Assembly: GCA_002730485.1 (NCBI GenBank) | Contig: PCAH01000172.1 | Span: 1 to 9,504 of the forward strand | Origin: Dehalococcoidia bacterium | GTDB lineage: Bacteria > Chloroflexota > Dehalococcoidia > UBA3495 | Length of the DNA: 9,504 nt | Reading direction: 5' to 3' | Part shown: positions 1 through 6,311 of the stretch, piece after piece | Layout of the letters: the number at the start of each line of letters is the position of its first letter | Numbering within the stretch: position 1 is the stretch's first letter | The notes under the pieces: model-generated | The model's database searches: none | Told to the model about the DNA's origin: nothing | What the model saw: only the letters and a program-made list of their open reading frames with translations | Translations under genes and position numbers: made by a program

Positions 1-404
1 AATTCGGCAATCGACCACTCTCCGGAGAGAGGGTCTTTCGCGTAACTTACGCCATCTACTTGCTTATTCACGTTCGTAATTTTGCCTGCGAACCCAGCGG
101 TATTTATATCCATGGTCATGGAGACTTCGCTGTCGCCATCGACGTAACCAGCGCCCGATATCTCCATGGAAATCAGGTTGGCCTCGGAGTCTTTTGCGGT
201 CTTCAGCACCAGTTCGCCTTCCAAGGTGAAGCTCTGCAGCTCACCCATGGCGGTTTTGATGTCTTCCAACAAGACTGATGGCACCAGTGGCATCGGCGTC
301 GAGGTGGGAGCCGGGGTTTGTGTCGGGGCCAGGGTTGCTTCGCTGCCACCACAGGCCGCCAGTATCAACCCAACAAGCAGGGCAACAAAGGGCATGGACT
401 TCAA
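1..404 (-). CDS. Lipobox lipoprotein, LppX/LprG-like (partial; 3' end beyond window)
   Basis: The first ~134 codons of a secreted lipoprotein; the stop lies left of the window. From a TTG start at 404 the N-terminus is a short signal peptide with Lys at residue 2, a hydrophobic core and a lipobox ending LAAC (Cys18), followed by GG. A Thr/Pro/Ala-rich linker (about residues 25-37) then leads into a soluble domain. That domain has an amphipathic segment (EDIKTAMGELQSF), alternating beta-like stretches and the phrase VDGVSYAKDPLSGEW. The phrase resembles the 'dGk.Y..dp.tg.W' signature of LppX/LprAFG-type and related lipid-carrier-fold lipoproteins, so the family call is tentative. An ATG at 395 (MPFVALL...) is the alternative start; it loses the positively charged residue, and neither start has a strong Shine-Dalgarno. 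It lies about 85 nt after msrA and is probably the last visible gene of that operon. The protein would be anchored on the outer face of the cytoplasmic membrane; its ligand is unknown. Confidence 0.75.
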   Translation of the reverse strand, partial: MKSMPFVALLVGLILAACGGSEATLAPTQTPAPTSTPMPLVPSVLLEDIKTAMGELQSFTLEGELVLKTAKDSEANLISMEISGAGYVDGDSEVSMTMDINTAGFAGKITNVNKQVDGVSYAKDPLSGEWSIAE

Positions 405-488
405 ACTAATTTTTCGCGTGATATACCGTCCCTCTCCAAAGAGATGTGGAAATCGTATCCAGGGCGAAACGAGCTGAAGAGCAGATTA

Positions 489-1028
489 CTAGCGAAGACT
501 CTTGGCAAATTTTTGGCGAATCTTGGCAACTTTGGGACTGATGACCACCTGACAGTACATGCTACCGGGGTTGTTCTCATAGAACTGCCGGTGTTCGGGT
601 TCGGACTTGTAGAACACTTCAAAGGGGGCGATCTGTGTCACCACCGGCCCAGGCTGGCTGCCCTCGGCGTCCAGTTTCTTGATGTATGCCTCCGTTTGGT
701 CTCGCTGGGCATCCGAGGTGTGGAGCACCACTGATCGGTAGCGTTCCCCTCTATCGGCTCCCTGATAGTTCAGGGTGGTGGGATCGTGGGACGCGAAGAA
801 GACTTCAAGCATCTCATCGAACGAAATAACGGATGGGTCAAACTCCAAGCGAACCACCTCGGCGTGGCCAGTGGTCTCTTCGCAGACCTGGTAGTAGTTG
901 GGGTTGGCCACGTGACCGCCGGAGTACCCCGACGCCACGGATGTCACGCCTTTTATCTCAAGGAACACGGCCTCGGTGCACCAGAAGCACCCCCCGCCGA
1001 ATACAGCAATTTCAGTATTGTCAGCCAT
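489..1028 (-). CDS. msrA: Peptide-methionine (S)-S-oxide reductase MsrA
   Basis: MsrA reduces the S-epimer of methionine sulfoxide, free or in proteins, back to methionine using thioredoxin-derived electrons in the cytoplasm. The 179-residue product is full length for a single-domain MsrA. The N-terminal GGGCFWCTEAVF motif carries the catalytic Cys14 and a second Cys17. It is followed by the family signatures SGYSGGH, an xxC plus TGHAEVV block, the FFASHDPTTLNYQGAD segment, ERYRSVV, and a C-terminal YCQVVISPK. A potential recycling Cys is present in the YCQ motif. The ATG is preceded by AAGGTGAG about 8 nt upstream. The gene starts 46 nt after the oxidoreductase stop, consistent with co-transcription. 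No MsrB domain is fused and no msrB gene is visible here, so repair of the R-epimer must be encoded elsewhere. Identification is secure. Confidence 0.97.
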   Translation of the reverse strand: MADNTEIAVFGGGCFWCTEAVFLEIKGVTSVASGYSGGHVANPNYYQVCEETTGHAEVVRLEFDPSVISFDEMLEVFFASHDPTTLNYQGADRGERYRSVVLHTSDAQRDQTEAYIKKLDAEGSQPGPVVTQIAPFEVFYKSEPEHRQFYENNPGSMYCQVVISPKVAKIRQKFAKSLR

Positions 1029-1074
1029 TATTAGTTCTCACCTTCAGAGTTTTAATGTCGATAAGTTAAATTGA

Positions 1075-1944
1075 TCAACCAATGATATCAGCCAGTCTAT
1101 CCAGCTGCCCCATCTCGGCGGCGCTGGGCAAAAAGACCAACTCGTCCATGCCGATGCCTTCCAGGTCTTGGATCAACCCAGTGACAGCTTCGGTGGAAGA
1201 CACTGCGTTTTGGGCCATCTGCTCGGCCACCGGGCCCAAGAACGAATAGTAATGCCGGATATACCCGCCCACCACATCGGCAGCGTCGGGCCCCAGGGCG
1301 TACGAACACACCGCAGCCAGACGGGGCTTGCCGGGTTTTCCCTCAGCTTCCCAGGCATCGACTGCCATCTGATACGAGGCTTCCACGGCCTCCGGATTGG
1401 TTCCTCCCGCCAGGTAGCCGTCGGCCAGCCTGCCAGCGCGGGCGATGGCCTGGGGCGTGCCGCCGCCGATGAGAATCTCCGGACCACCCTGTTGCGCTGG
1501 AGGCGGACCCATGGGGCCAACGTCATTCTCCGGGTCTACATCTTCACCTGACCAGATACGCTTCATGGTGGCTATCTGCTCTTCCAAGCGGCGGCCCCTG
1601 TTGTTGTAACGGGCTGGGGCGGCTTTGTAATCATCCGGACGACGCCCCACACCAAACCCCAGGGTCAAGCGTCCGTTGGAGATGGCATCCAGGCTAGCGG
1701 CCTGTTTCGCCAATACCCCTTCATTGCGAAGCGGAGCCAGCATCACGCCAGTCATCAGTCTGATTCGAGTGGTCACAGCCGCAGCGGCGGACAGCATGAT
1801 GAAGGGTTCGTAGTTCTGGTAGACCAGACGATCGATGGTGCCCAGGGTGGAGAAGGGACCGGCGTCGGCCCGCTGGGCCCATTCCAATATGAAATCACCC
1901 TTGGCACCCGGTACGTTTCCAGGCAAACTGATACCAATCTTCAT
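1075..1944 (-). CDS. LLM-class (luciferase-like) F420/flavin-dependent oxidoreductase
   Basis: A 289-residue bacterial-luciferase-like TIM-barrel enzyme. Such proteins transfer hydride from or to reduced F420 or FMN; the substrate cannot be read from sequence. Family features in order are: the N-terminal beta strand MKIGISLPG; STLGTIDRL, then the AAAVTTRIRLMTGVMLAP block; the KQAASLDAISNGRLTLGFGVG block typical of this superfamily; the RRLEEQIATMKRIWSGE helix; and EILIGGGTPQAIARAGRLADGYL near the C-terminus. The F420-dependent subgroup is the best guess, but FMN use is not excluded. The ATG at 1944 is chosen because it has a perfect GGAGG at 1950-1954 (5-nt spacing) and opens directly into the conserved first strand. 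The frame stays open further upstream to 2055, but that would overlap the DUF1501 gene. It starts 47 nt after that gene and 46 nt before msrA, so it sits mid-operon. Confidence 0.9.
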   Translation of the reverse strand: MKIGISLPGNVPGAKGDFILEWAQRADAGPFSTLGTIDRLVYQNYEPFIMLSAAAAVTTRIRLMTGVMLAPLRNEGVLAKQAASLDAISNGRLTLGFGVGRRPDDYKAAPARYNNRGRRLEEQIATMKRIWSGEDVDPENDVGPMGPPPAQQGGPEILIGGGTPQAIARAGRLADGYLAGGTNPEAVEASYQMAVDAWEAEGKPGKPRLAAVCSYALGPDAADVVGGYIRHYYSFLGPVAEQMAQNAVSSTEAVTGLIQDLEGIGMDELVFLPSAAEMGQLDRLADIIG

Positions 1945-1949
1945 ACCTG

Positions 1950-1954
1950 CCTCC
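1950..1954 (-). promoter_or_regulatory. Shine-Dalgarno GGAGG deciding the LLM oxidoreductase start
   Basis: The minus strand reads GGAGGCAGGTATG, a perfect SD core 5 nt before the ATG at 1944. This fixes the start of the oxidoreductase and rules out the longer open frame that runs back into the DUF1501 gene. Confidence 0.85.
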
Positions 1955-1991
1955 GCAGAGCGGTCTTCACACTGGGATAGGGATGCCCGAA

Positions 1992-3119
1992 CTAGACGAA
2001 GTTCAGATGTTCGTAGCTGGCGCCGACAGTCGACTTGGCATCCAGGCCCATCCACTTCTCCACGATGGTGGAGTAGACGCTGCGGTAGTCGACTTTGAAA
2101 TGGAGGTCGCCGTCCAACTGATCCGCTTCCTTTAGGGAGGGGTATTCGCCGTGCATGCCGCCGTTAACTGGCTGGCCGATGATGTAACAACCGCCACCCG
2201 ATCCGTGGTCGGAACCAGAGCCGTTATCTTTGACCCGGCGTCCGAACTCGGTGAAGACCAGCATCATCACATTGTCAGCGGCGTCGTGCTCTTTCAGGTC
2301 GGCAAAGAAATCGCCGATTCCCGTAGATAGGTCGCTCAGCAGCGGGGTCTGTACCGGCACCTGGTTGGCGTGGGTGTCGTAGCCACCCTGGGAGGTGTAG
2401 AGCACTCGGGTTCCCAGATCCTTCAGAATCACCTGGGCCATACCCCGGAGGCTCTGGGCAATGGGCGTGGCTGCGTATTCCACCGTGGATGAGTAGCTGT
2501 CAGCGGCGGTTTTGAGGATGTCAGCTCCCTTCAATGCATCTAATCCAGTGCGGCCGAGGTAATCCATGGCTGCTCCGGTGCCGATGGCAGGAGAGTACAT
2601 CCGTTCGAATACGTCCAAGGCACGGGCGCGCTGTTCTTCACCCTGGATTCCGGTCAGGACCCCATAGCCTTCCAGCACGGCAACCGAGGCCACCGGCACT
2701 CCGGTCAGAGCCAATGCCCGAGGCAGACCGCGGCCAAAATTGACTCCGGTCAAAACATTTTCACCGTGGGGGTCTATGTCTCGGATCACCCGGCCCAACC
2801 AACCTTCAGTGGCGATCTTCTCCGGCTCACAGGTGTGCCAGATATCCATGGCCCGGAAGTGGGAGCGATTGGGGTTGGCGTAGCCCACACCGTTCACCAC
2901 AGCCACCTGACCCTGGTCGTAGAGATTCTTGACCGCTCCCAAGACGGGATTGAACCCAAAGCTGTCATTGATCTGTAAAACGTCCTCAGCGGGAATTCCC
3001 ACCGTAGGACGGTTGTCGTAATAAAGAGGGTCGGCGTAGGGGACCACCATATTCATGTAGTCGCTGCCGCCGGTTAGTTGTACCACCACCAAGATGGGGT
3101 CTTTGTTGGTGGATGTCAT
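1992..3119 (-). CDS. DUF1501 family protein, alkaline-phosphatase-like fold
   Basis: A 375-residue DUF1501 protein, a family grouped with the alkaline phosphatase/sulfatase superfamily but without an established reaction. Visible family motifs are: an opening strand PILVVVQLTGGSDYMNMVVP (GGSD at about 17-20, where GGND is common); NRSHFRAMDIW at about 84-94; YTSQGGYDTHANQ at about 241-253; and EFGRR...NGSGSDHGSGG at about 291-309. The last two supply Asp/His residues suited to metal binding. DUF1501 proteins often carry an N-terminal Tat signal and sit beside a DUF1800 gene. Here the protein begins only a few residues before the first core strand, with no signal peptide, and no DUF1800 gene is visible. 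The ATG at 3119 has GGGGAG at 3127-3132 as SD, and a TTGACG/TAGAGT promoter lies just upstream, so it is the first gene of the four-gene minus-strand unit. A cytoplasmic location is inferred from the missing signal. Confidence 0.9.
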   Translation of the reverse strand: MTSTNKDPILVVVQLTGGSDYMNMVVPYADPLYYDNRPTVGIPAEDVLQINDSFGFNPVLGAVKNLYDQGQVAVVNGVGYANPNRSHFRAMDIWHTCEPEKIATEGWLGRVIRDIDPHGENVLTGVNFGRGLPRALALTGVPVASVAVLEGYGVLTGIQGEEQRARALDVFERMYSPAIGTGAAMDYLGRTGLDALKGADILKTAADSYSSTVEYAATPIAQSLRGMAQVILKDLGTRVLYTSQGGYDTHANQVPVQTPLLSDLSTGIGDFFADLKEHDAADNVMMLVFTEFGRRVKDNGSGSDHGSGGGCYIIGQPVNGGMHGEYPSLKEADQLDGDLHFKVDYRSVYSTIVEKWMGLDAKSTVGASYEHLNFV

Positions 3120-3173
3120 GGGCTCACTCCCCTATTGGTCTCAAGTAGATTAAGGACACTAAAGTTAGGCTTC

Positions 3174-3202
3174 ACTCTAGCAGTGGCACAAAAGAGCGTC
3201 AA
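3174..3202 (-). promoter_or_regulatory. Sigma-70-like promoter of the DUF1501-LLM-msrA operon
   Basis: On the minus strand a -35 TTGACG (3202-3197) and a -10 TAGAGT (3179-3174) are separated by exactly 17 nt. Predicted transcription start is near 3167, giving a leader of about 48 nt before the ATG at 3119. No other equally good promoter is seen in the short gaps of this unit. Confidence 0.6.
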
Positions 3203-3265
3203 CGCATCGCTCATCACCAAGCGTGTCACCTGGCTGTGGGAGCAAGCCTAACAGGCGTGAACCGC

Positions 3266-3295
3266 TTGACAGTCGTTCAGCAGTGGCCTTACGAT
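3266..3295 (+). promoter_or_regulatory. Candidate promoter of the tRNA cluster
   Basis: A consensus -35 TTGACA (3266-3271) is followed after 18 nt by TACGAT (3290-3295) as -10. Transcription would start near 3302, about 75 nt before tRNA-Ala. It runs divergently from the DUF1501 promoter about 70 bp away. Confidence 0.5.
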
Positions 3296-3375
3296 TCAGG
3301 GTGGTTCCCGTACGCGTAGGGAAGAGCCGGACGAACCCAACAGTACGCCCATTCAGGCGTGTCTGGGGTTGGCAT

Positions 3376-3451
3376 GGGGATATAGCTCAGTTGGGAGAGC
3401 GCGGCGTTCGCAATGCCGAGGCCGAGGGTTCGAGTCCCTCTATCTCCACCA
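3376..3451 (+). tRNA. tRNA-Ala (anticodon CGC)
   Basis: A full cloverleaf can be drawn. The acceptor GGGGATA pairs with TATCTCC and contains the G3:U70 wobble that is the alanine identity element. The D stem is GCTC/GAGC. The anticodon stem CGGCG/TGCCG holds loop TTCGCAA with anticodon CGC (reads GCG). The T arm is GAGGG-TTCGAGT-CCCTC. Discriminator is A and CCA is encoded. It is 76 nt including CCA, the first of three tRNAs in a row and separated from tRNA-Arg by 3 nt. Confidence 0.96.
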
Positions 3452-3454
3452 AGT

Positions 3455-3530
3455 GCCCTTGTAGCTCAGAGGATAGAGCGGCGGCGTCCTAAGTCGCGCG
3501 TCGGGGGTTCGAATCCCTCCAAGGGCACCA
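3455..3530 (+). tRNA. tRNA-Arg (anticodon CCT)
   Basis: The acceptor GCCCTTG pairs with CAAGGGC, followed by A and encoded CCA. The D stem is GCTC/GAGC. The anticodon stem GCGGC/GTCGC holds loop GTCCTAA with anticodon CCT (reads AGG). The T arm is GGGGG-TTCGAAT-CCCTC with one G:U pair. It is 76 nt including CCA and begins 3 nt after tRNA-Ala, so the two are processed from one transcript. Confidence 0.95.
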
Positions 3531-3612
3531 TTTAACAACTGGTGGCAGCGCAGGTAACCAAGTTTGCTGCACAAAAAGCTCGGCGTCGCACACGAAAGAC
3601 GCCAAACATCGC

Positions 3613-3690
3613 AGGAGCGTAGCTCAGTCTGGCCAGAGCGCTGGTCTCCAAAACCAGTGGCCGGGGGTTCGAATCCTCCCGCTCCTGCCA
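3613..3690 (+). tRNA. tRNA-Trp (anticodon CCA)
   Basis: The acceptor AGGAGCG pairs with CGCTCCT, discriminator G, with encoded CCA. The D stem GCTC/GAGC encloses a 10-nt loop. The anticodon stem CTGGT/ACCAG holds loop CTCCAAA with anticodon CCA (reads UGG). The T arm is GGGGG-TTCGAAT-CCTCC. It is 78 nt with CCA. It lies 82 nt after tRNA-Arg, with no obvious promoter between, and is followed by the terminator at 3704. Confidence 0.95.
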
Positions 3691-3703
3691 ACGAATCAGG
3701 CAC

Positions 3704-3744
3704 GAAAAAGCCCCCGGACACTAGATCCGAGGGCTTTTTCTTTT
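3704..3744. terminator. Strong, probably bidirectional intrinsic terminator
   Basis: A hairpin with left arm GAAAAAGCCCCCGGA and right arm TCCGAGGGCTTTTTC, one internal mismatch and a 7-nt loop. The plus strand continues as T-rich CTTTT. The arms carry A5 and T5 tracts, so the minus-strand transcript also ends in GGGGGCTTTTTC. It sits between the plus-strand tRNA cluster and the minus-strand dtxR-type gene, and can terminate both. Confidence 0.85.
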
Positions 3745-3749
3745 GTAAA

Positions 3750-3774
3750 TTTGTCCCGTTTTTGTCCCCGTTTT
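3750..3774. repeat. Two tandem TTTGTCCC(C)GTTT units
   Basis: TTTGTCCCGTT is followed immediately by TTTGTCCCCGTTTT, two near-identical 11-14 nt units just beyond the terminator. It is non-coding and may be only a low-complexity drift product of the T-rich terminator tail; no function is claimed. Confidence 0.4.
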
Positions 3775-3832
3775 GTTTTTGGCCCTCTTTTTACGCCTAC
3801 GGGCCGCTTAACTAGGGAGATTCCACAGTACG

Positions 3833-4594
3833 TTAATCTAAACCTGAGCTTATGGTAATAGGACGTACAACTATTTGCTGAGCAACGTTGTATCCGATAG
3901 ACACTTTGTCTTTCTGAGTCTCAACTTCCATGACACCCAAGTACGCTGTAGCCTCTAATACTGTGACAGTATGCTCTGGCACAATCATGGAATCGGCAAG
4001 AAATTTGAGCAACTGGGCATCTTCTTCTGGCACGCGGTCCACGATATATTCTTGCCCTGGATTTGCTGCATCCAGAGTCAAAGCATCAGCAGGCATCTTT
4101 GGTTCGCCGGTTCCCGGAATCGGCCTCCCGTAAGGGGAACGTGTAGGATACCCTAGGCGTTCTACTAGCTTTTCCTGGAAGTTTTGCGACATACCATGTT
4201 CGAGCTGGTGAGCCTCGTTGTACGCCTGATGAAGATCCATGCCAAGTAACTTTACAACTAACCATTCGGCCAAACGGTGGCGGCGAGCAATATCTTCTCC
4301 TCCCGCTAAACCCTGGCCTGTCAGGCGGATTCTCTTGTCCGAACCTACATCTACCAGATCCTGACGTTGCATACGGCGAATCATTCCGGCTACAGATGGG
4401 ACAGACGTCCCTAAGCCTTCAGTCTCGGGCAACTGCTTCAGATTGTCAGTAAGCTGGGTGATTGTAGGAATTTCATCGTCTTCCCATAGCTTATAGAGGC
4501 AAAGAAGGTAATTCTCGGTTCCAGGAGACAACCGCGCATCGCTCTCGCCAGATTCTCCTGACGGATTACCGGTCTTATTACGAGGTCGAGGCAT
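3833..4594 (-). CDS. DtxR/MntR-family metal-dependent transcriptional repressor
   Basis: A 253-residue cytoplasmic metal sensor that should bind DNA when loaded with Fe(II) or Mn(II). After a ~22-residue polar tail rich in Gly/Ser/Asp comes the winged helix-turn-helix (about 23-97: TENYLLCLYKLWED, VPSVAGMIRRM, KRIRLTGQG). The metal-binding/dimerisation domain follows, with RRHRLAEWLVVKLLGMD (His106, Glu110) and EAHQLEHGMS (His129, Glu132, His133). A C-terminal FeoA/SH3-like domain spans about 180-245. By hand alignment to DtxR and MntR, His129 occupies DtxR Cys102 (MntR Glu99), Tyr125 occupies DtxR His98, and Asn28 occupies DtxR Met10 (MntR Asp8), so the metal preference cannot be assigned. 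The start lies 4 nt after the TAA of the ABC ATPase gene, implying translational coupling. Being co-transcribed with an iron-type transporter, it probably controls this locus. Confidence 0.93.
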   Translation of the reverse strand: MPRPRNKTGNPSGESGESDARLSPGTENYLLCLYKLWEDDEIPTITQLTDNLKQLPETEGLGTSVPSVAGMIRRMQRQDLVDVGSDKRIRLTGQGLAGGEDIARRHRLAEWLVVKLLGMDLHQAYNEAHQLEHGMSQNFQEKLVERLGYPTRSPYGRPIPGTGEPKMPADALTLDAANPGQEYIVDRVPEEDAQLLKFLADSMIVPEHTVTVLEATAYLGVMEVETQKDKVSIGYNVAQQIVVRPITISSGLD

Positions 4595-4598
4595 TATT

Positions 4599-5744
4599 TT
4601 AATGACCTAGCGAGTGTTCGGCGTGCGGCACTGCCACCAACTGGCCATCAATAAAAGGCCTCAGATGATGGCCGTCACGGAGGCTGACAGTCACGTTAGA
4701 TCCAATTGGATATTCAGCAGTGTGGGAAAGTAGGCACCTTACGCTAGAACCGGACGGTAACTCCACTCGGTAGAGATAAAAAGCACCCCTGAACTCGCGA
4801 TCGACAACTACCCCTGAACCACCTTCAGCAGGGACACATTCTAAGCAATCCGGTCTAACCATTACTTCTATGTGGTTTCTATCTGTTGTAACCGGATCCT
4901 GAGGTAACTCTGACGCCAACTCAGGCCAAGAAACTGTTCCAACTTCGGTATGGAGTTCACCGTCGCCTTCTTCGGCGTGCAAGAAATCTACCATACCGAT
5001 AAACTGTGCCACGAATTTAGTCATTGGATGGTGGAATATGGCCTCAGGTGTCCCGGTTTGCTCTATACGGCCATCATTCATGACCGCAACAACATCTCCT
5101 AAGAACAAAGCTTCTTCCTGGTCATGGGTGACAAATATAGCAGTAACTTGGCTGGCCTTAAGTATAGCTAGGACATCGCGCCGAACTTGATCTCTAAGAT
5201 TTGAGTCCAAATTAGAGAACGGCTCGTCCAATAAAAGAACCTCTGGCTGAGGTGCTAGGGCCCGTCCCAATGCTACCCGTTGTTGTTGCCCACCGGACAA
5301 TTCGTGAGGCATCCGGTTCTTCTGTGCACTTAGGCCAACGAGATCCAGAACCTCCGTCACACGTTGTTCGCGGTGAGAGTCCTTGGGTAGACCGTATCCT
5401 ATGTTTTGCTCTACAGAGAGATGAGGAAATAGGGCCCCTTCCTGAAAGACCATTCCTACCCGCCGGCGTTCTGGCGGCGTGGTATCAGAATTTTCACTAA
5501 CTGTTTGGCCACCGATGACGATTACACCTTGGTCAGGATTCTCGAAGCCGGCAATCAGACGAAGCGCTGTTGTTTTTCCGCAGCCGCTTGGACCTAGGAG
5601 CGCAAGAATCTCACCTTTCGCGATACTAAGGTTAAGACCTGACACCGCTGGTACACCGCCAAAATTCTTGGCTAATTCCTTACATTCCAAGGCCACGGAA
5701 GTGATATCCCTAGCAATTGATGATTGTCGATCTAAAAGTGTCAT
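4599..5744 (-). CDS. ABC transporter ATPase, ferric iron (FbpC/AfuC) type
   Basis: The 381-residue ATP-hydrolysing subunit of a binding-protein-dependent importer, probably for Fe(III). Numbered from the ATG at 5744: Walker A GPSGCGKTT (51-59), Q-loop VFQEGALFPH (Gln about 101), signature LSGGQQQRVALGRAL (149-163), Walker B VLLLDEPFSNLD (about 169-180), H-loop VTHDQEEAL (His about 207). A C-terminal TOBE-like beta domain (about 290-355, with VMVRPD and an FRGAFYLYRVELPSG strand pair) is typical of Fbp/Pot/Mal-type ATPases. PotA or phosphonate/thiamine importers have similar ATPases, so the substrate call rests on the neighbouring DtxR regulator and FbpB-like permease. ATG 5744 is preferred over an in-frame GTG at 5777 because AGGA precedes it by 5 nt. 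It pairs with the permease encoded divergently. Confidence 0.93.
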   Translation of the reverse strand: MTLLDRQSSIARDITSVALECKELAKNFGGVPAVSGLNLSIAKGEILALLGPSGCGKTTALRLIAGFENPDQGVIVIGGQTVSENSDTTPPERRRVGMVFQEGALFPHLSVEQNIGYGLPKDSHREQRVTEVLDLVGLSAQKNRMPHELSGGQQQRVALGRALAPQPEVLLLDEPFSNLDSNLRDQVRRDVLAILKASQVTAIFVTHDQEEALFLGDVVAVMNDGRIEQTGTPEAIFHHPMTKFVAQFIGMVDFLHAEEGDGELHTEVGTVSWPELASELPQDPVTTDRNHIEVMVRPDCLECVPAEGGSGVVVDREFRGAFYLYRVELPSGSSVRCLLSHTAEYPIGSNVTVSLRDGHHLRPFIDGQLVAVPHAEHSLGH

Positions 5745-5794
5745 CTGTGTCCTGAGCGGAGTGATTATCCACAACACAATACGGATATAATGCC

Positions 5795-5807
5795 CAGTTA
5801 TTCACTG
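5795..5807. promoter_or_regulatory. Dyad CAGT-N5-ACTG over the predicted start site (candidate operator)
   Basis: CAGTTATTCACTG has perfect 4-bp arms and covers the predicted +1 (about 5806) of the ATPase-dtxR promoter, a classic repressor position. Assigning it to the DtxR-type repressor is inference; it does not match the canonical DtxR box. Confidence 0.3.
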
Positions 5808-5812
5808 AGATA

Positions 5813-5841
5813 AGTGTAGGCATAGTACCCTGCCATGTCAA
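5813..5841 (-). promoter_or_regulatory. Sigma-70-like promoter of the ABC ATPase-dtxR operon
   Basis: The minus strand carries a perfect -35 TTGACA (5841-5836), a 17-nt spacer and TACACT (5818-5813) as -10. Predicted start is near 5806, giving a ~60-nt leader before the ATG at 5744. This placement also supports 5744 or 5777 as the translation start. Confidence 0.65.
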
Positions 5842-5860
5842 TGTATAGTGATGTGCTTAC

Positions 5861-5874
5861 TTAGATCAGACTAA
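5861..5874. promoter_or_regulatory. Dyad TTAG-N6-CTAA upstream of the ATPase promoter (candidate metal-regulator site)
   Basis: TTAGATCAGACTAA lies 20 bp upstream of the -35 element. Its TTAG/CTAA arms echo the half-sites of DtxR-type boxes, but the dyad is short and lacks the full 19-bp consensus. Tentative. Confidence 0.3.
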
Positions 5875-6001
5875 ACATGAACTTTAAATGCGAATTCGCA
5901 ACCCTATCCTTCAAGATAACAACCAGTCAACGGCACCAACGTAAAAGCTAGTAAATCATACCTGTTTAGTCGTGAAATTCGCTATTAAAATGCCTAGAGG
6001 T

Positions 6002-6031
6002 TTGACACTGGAAGACTTATCGACATATCCT
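6002..6031 (+). promoter_or_regulatory. Candidate plus-strand promoter for the permease
   Basis: TTGACA (6002-6007), an 18-nt spacer and TATCCT (6026-6031). It would give a long leader of about 260-270 nt. A TATAAT at 6088-6093 is an alternative -10 but has no good -35. Low certainty. Confidence 0.3.
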
Positions 6032-6055
6032 CACCCAAATTAATCGTCTATACAT

Positions 6056-6067
6056 AACAATAATGTT
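6056..6067. promoter_or_regulatory. Dyad AACA-ATAA-TGTT (candidate operator)
   Basis: AACAATAATGTT has perfect 4-bp arms, and a second TGTTAT arm at 6076-6081 can also pair with ATAACA at 6054-6059. It lies just downstream of the candidate permease promoter, where a repressor could act. In AT-rich DNA such dyads also arise by chance. Confidence 0.22.
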
Positions 6068-6311
6068 AATAGACATGTTATATGGAATATAATCGTAGTG
6101 ATCAGAAGCACTCTAAATGATCATGTAAGCATTCTTTAGCAGGCGTATCCAAGTCTTTCACATCTAGCCGCATACCACTAGCACGCGCCATACATTGTCG
6201 AACAGAGATTCCTGATCCCGGCGTCTTAAAAATCTCGTTTGCTCCCATAGATTGCGCACACGCCACACAGGATAAACATAGAGGCCTCCCGAGAAACCAT
6301 TGTATTCCGTA

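Larger units (their letters stand above)
5745..6299. other. Divergent intergenic region of the metal-uptake locus
   Basis: About 555 AT-rich bases separate the ATPase and permease genes. No convincing coding sequence was found, including any substrate-binding protein. The region holds the minus-strand promoter at 5813-5841, a weaker plus-strand promoter candidate at 6002-6031, and several short dyads listed separately. Its last ~170 bases are less AT-rich and would form the permease leader. Confidence 0.6.

Noticed and set aside
60..734. Plus-strand ORFs opposite the lipoprotein and msrA genes
   Set aside because: They are antisense shadows of clearly coding minus-strand genes.
1945..2055. 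N-terminal extension of the LLM oxidoreductase
   Set aside because: The upstream open frame overlaps the end of the DUF1501 gene, while a perfect SD marks ATG 1944.
3223..3492. Plus-strand ORF of 89 codons across the tRNA region
   Set aside because: It runs through tRNA-Ala and into tRNA-Arg; the sequence is fully explained by RNA genes.
3440..3721. Minus-strand ORF of 93 codons with phrases such as GAGGFEPPATG and GGIRTPDARLR
   Set aside because: These phrases are well-known mistranslations of the antisense of tRNA T-arms; the frame covers tRNA-Arg and tRNA-Trp.
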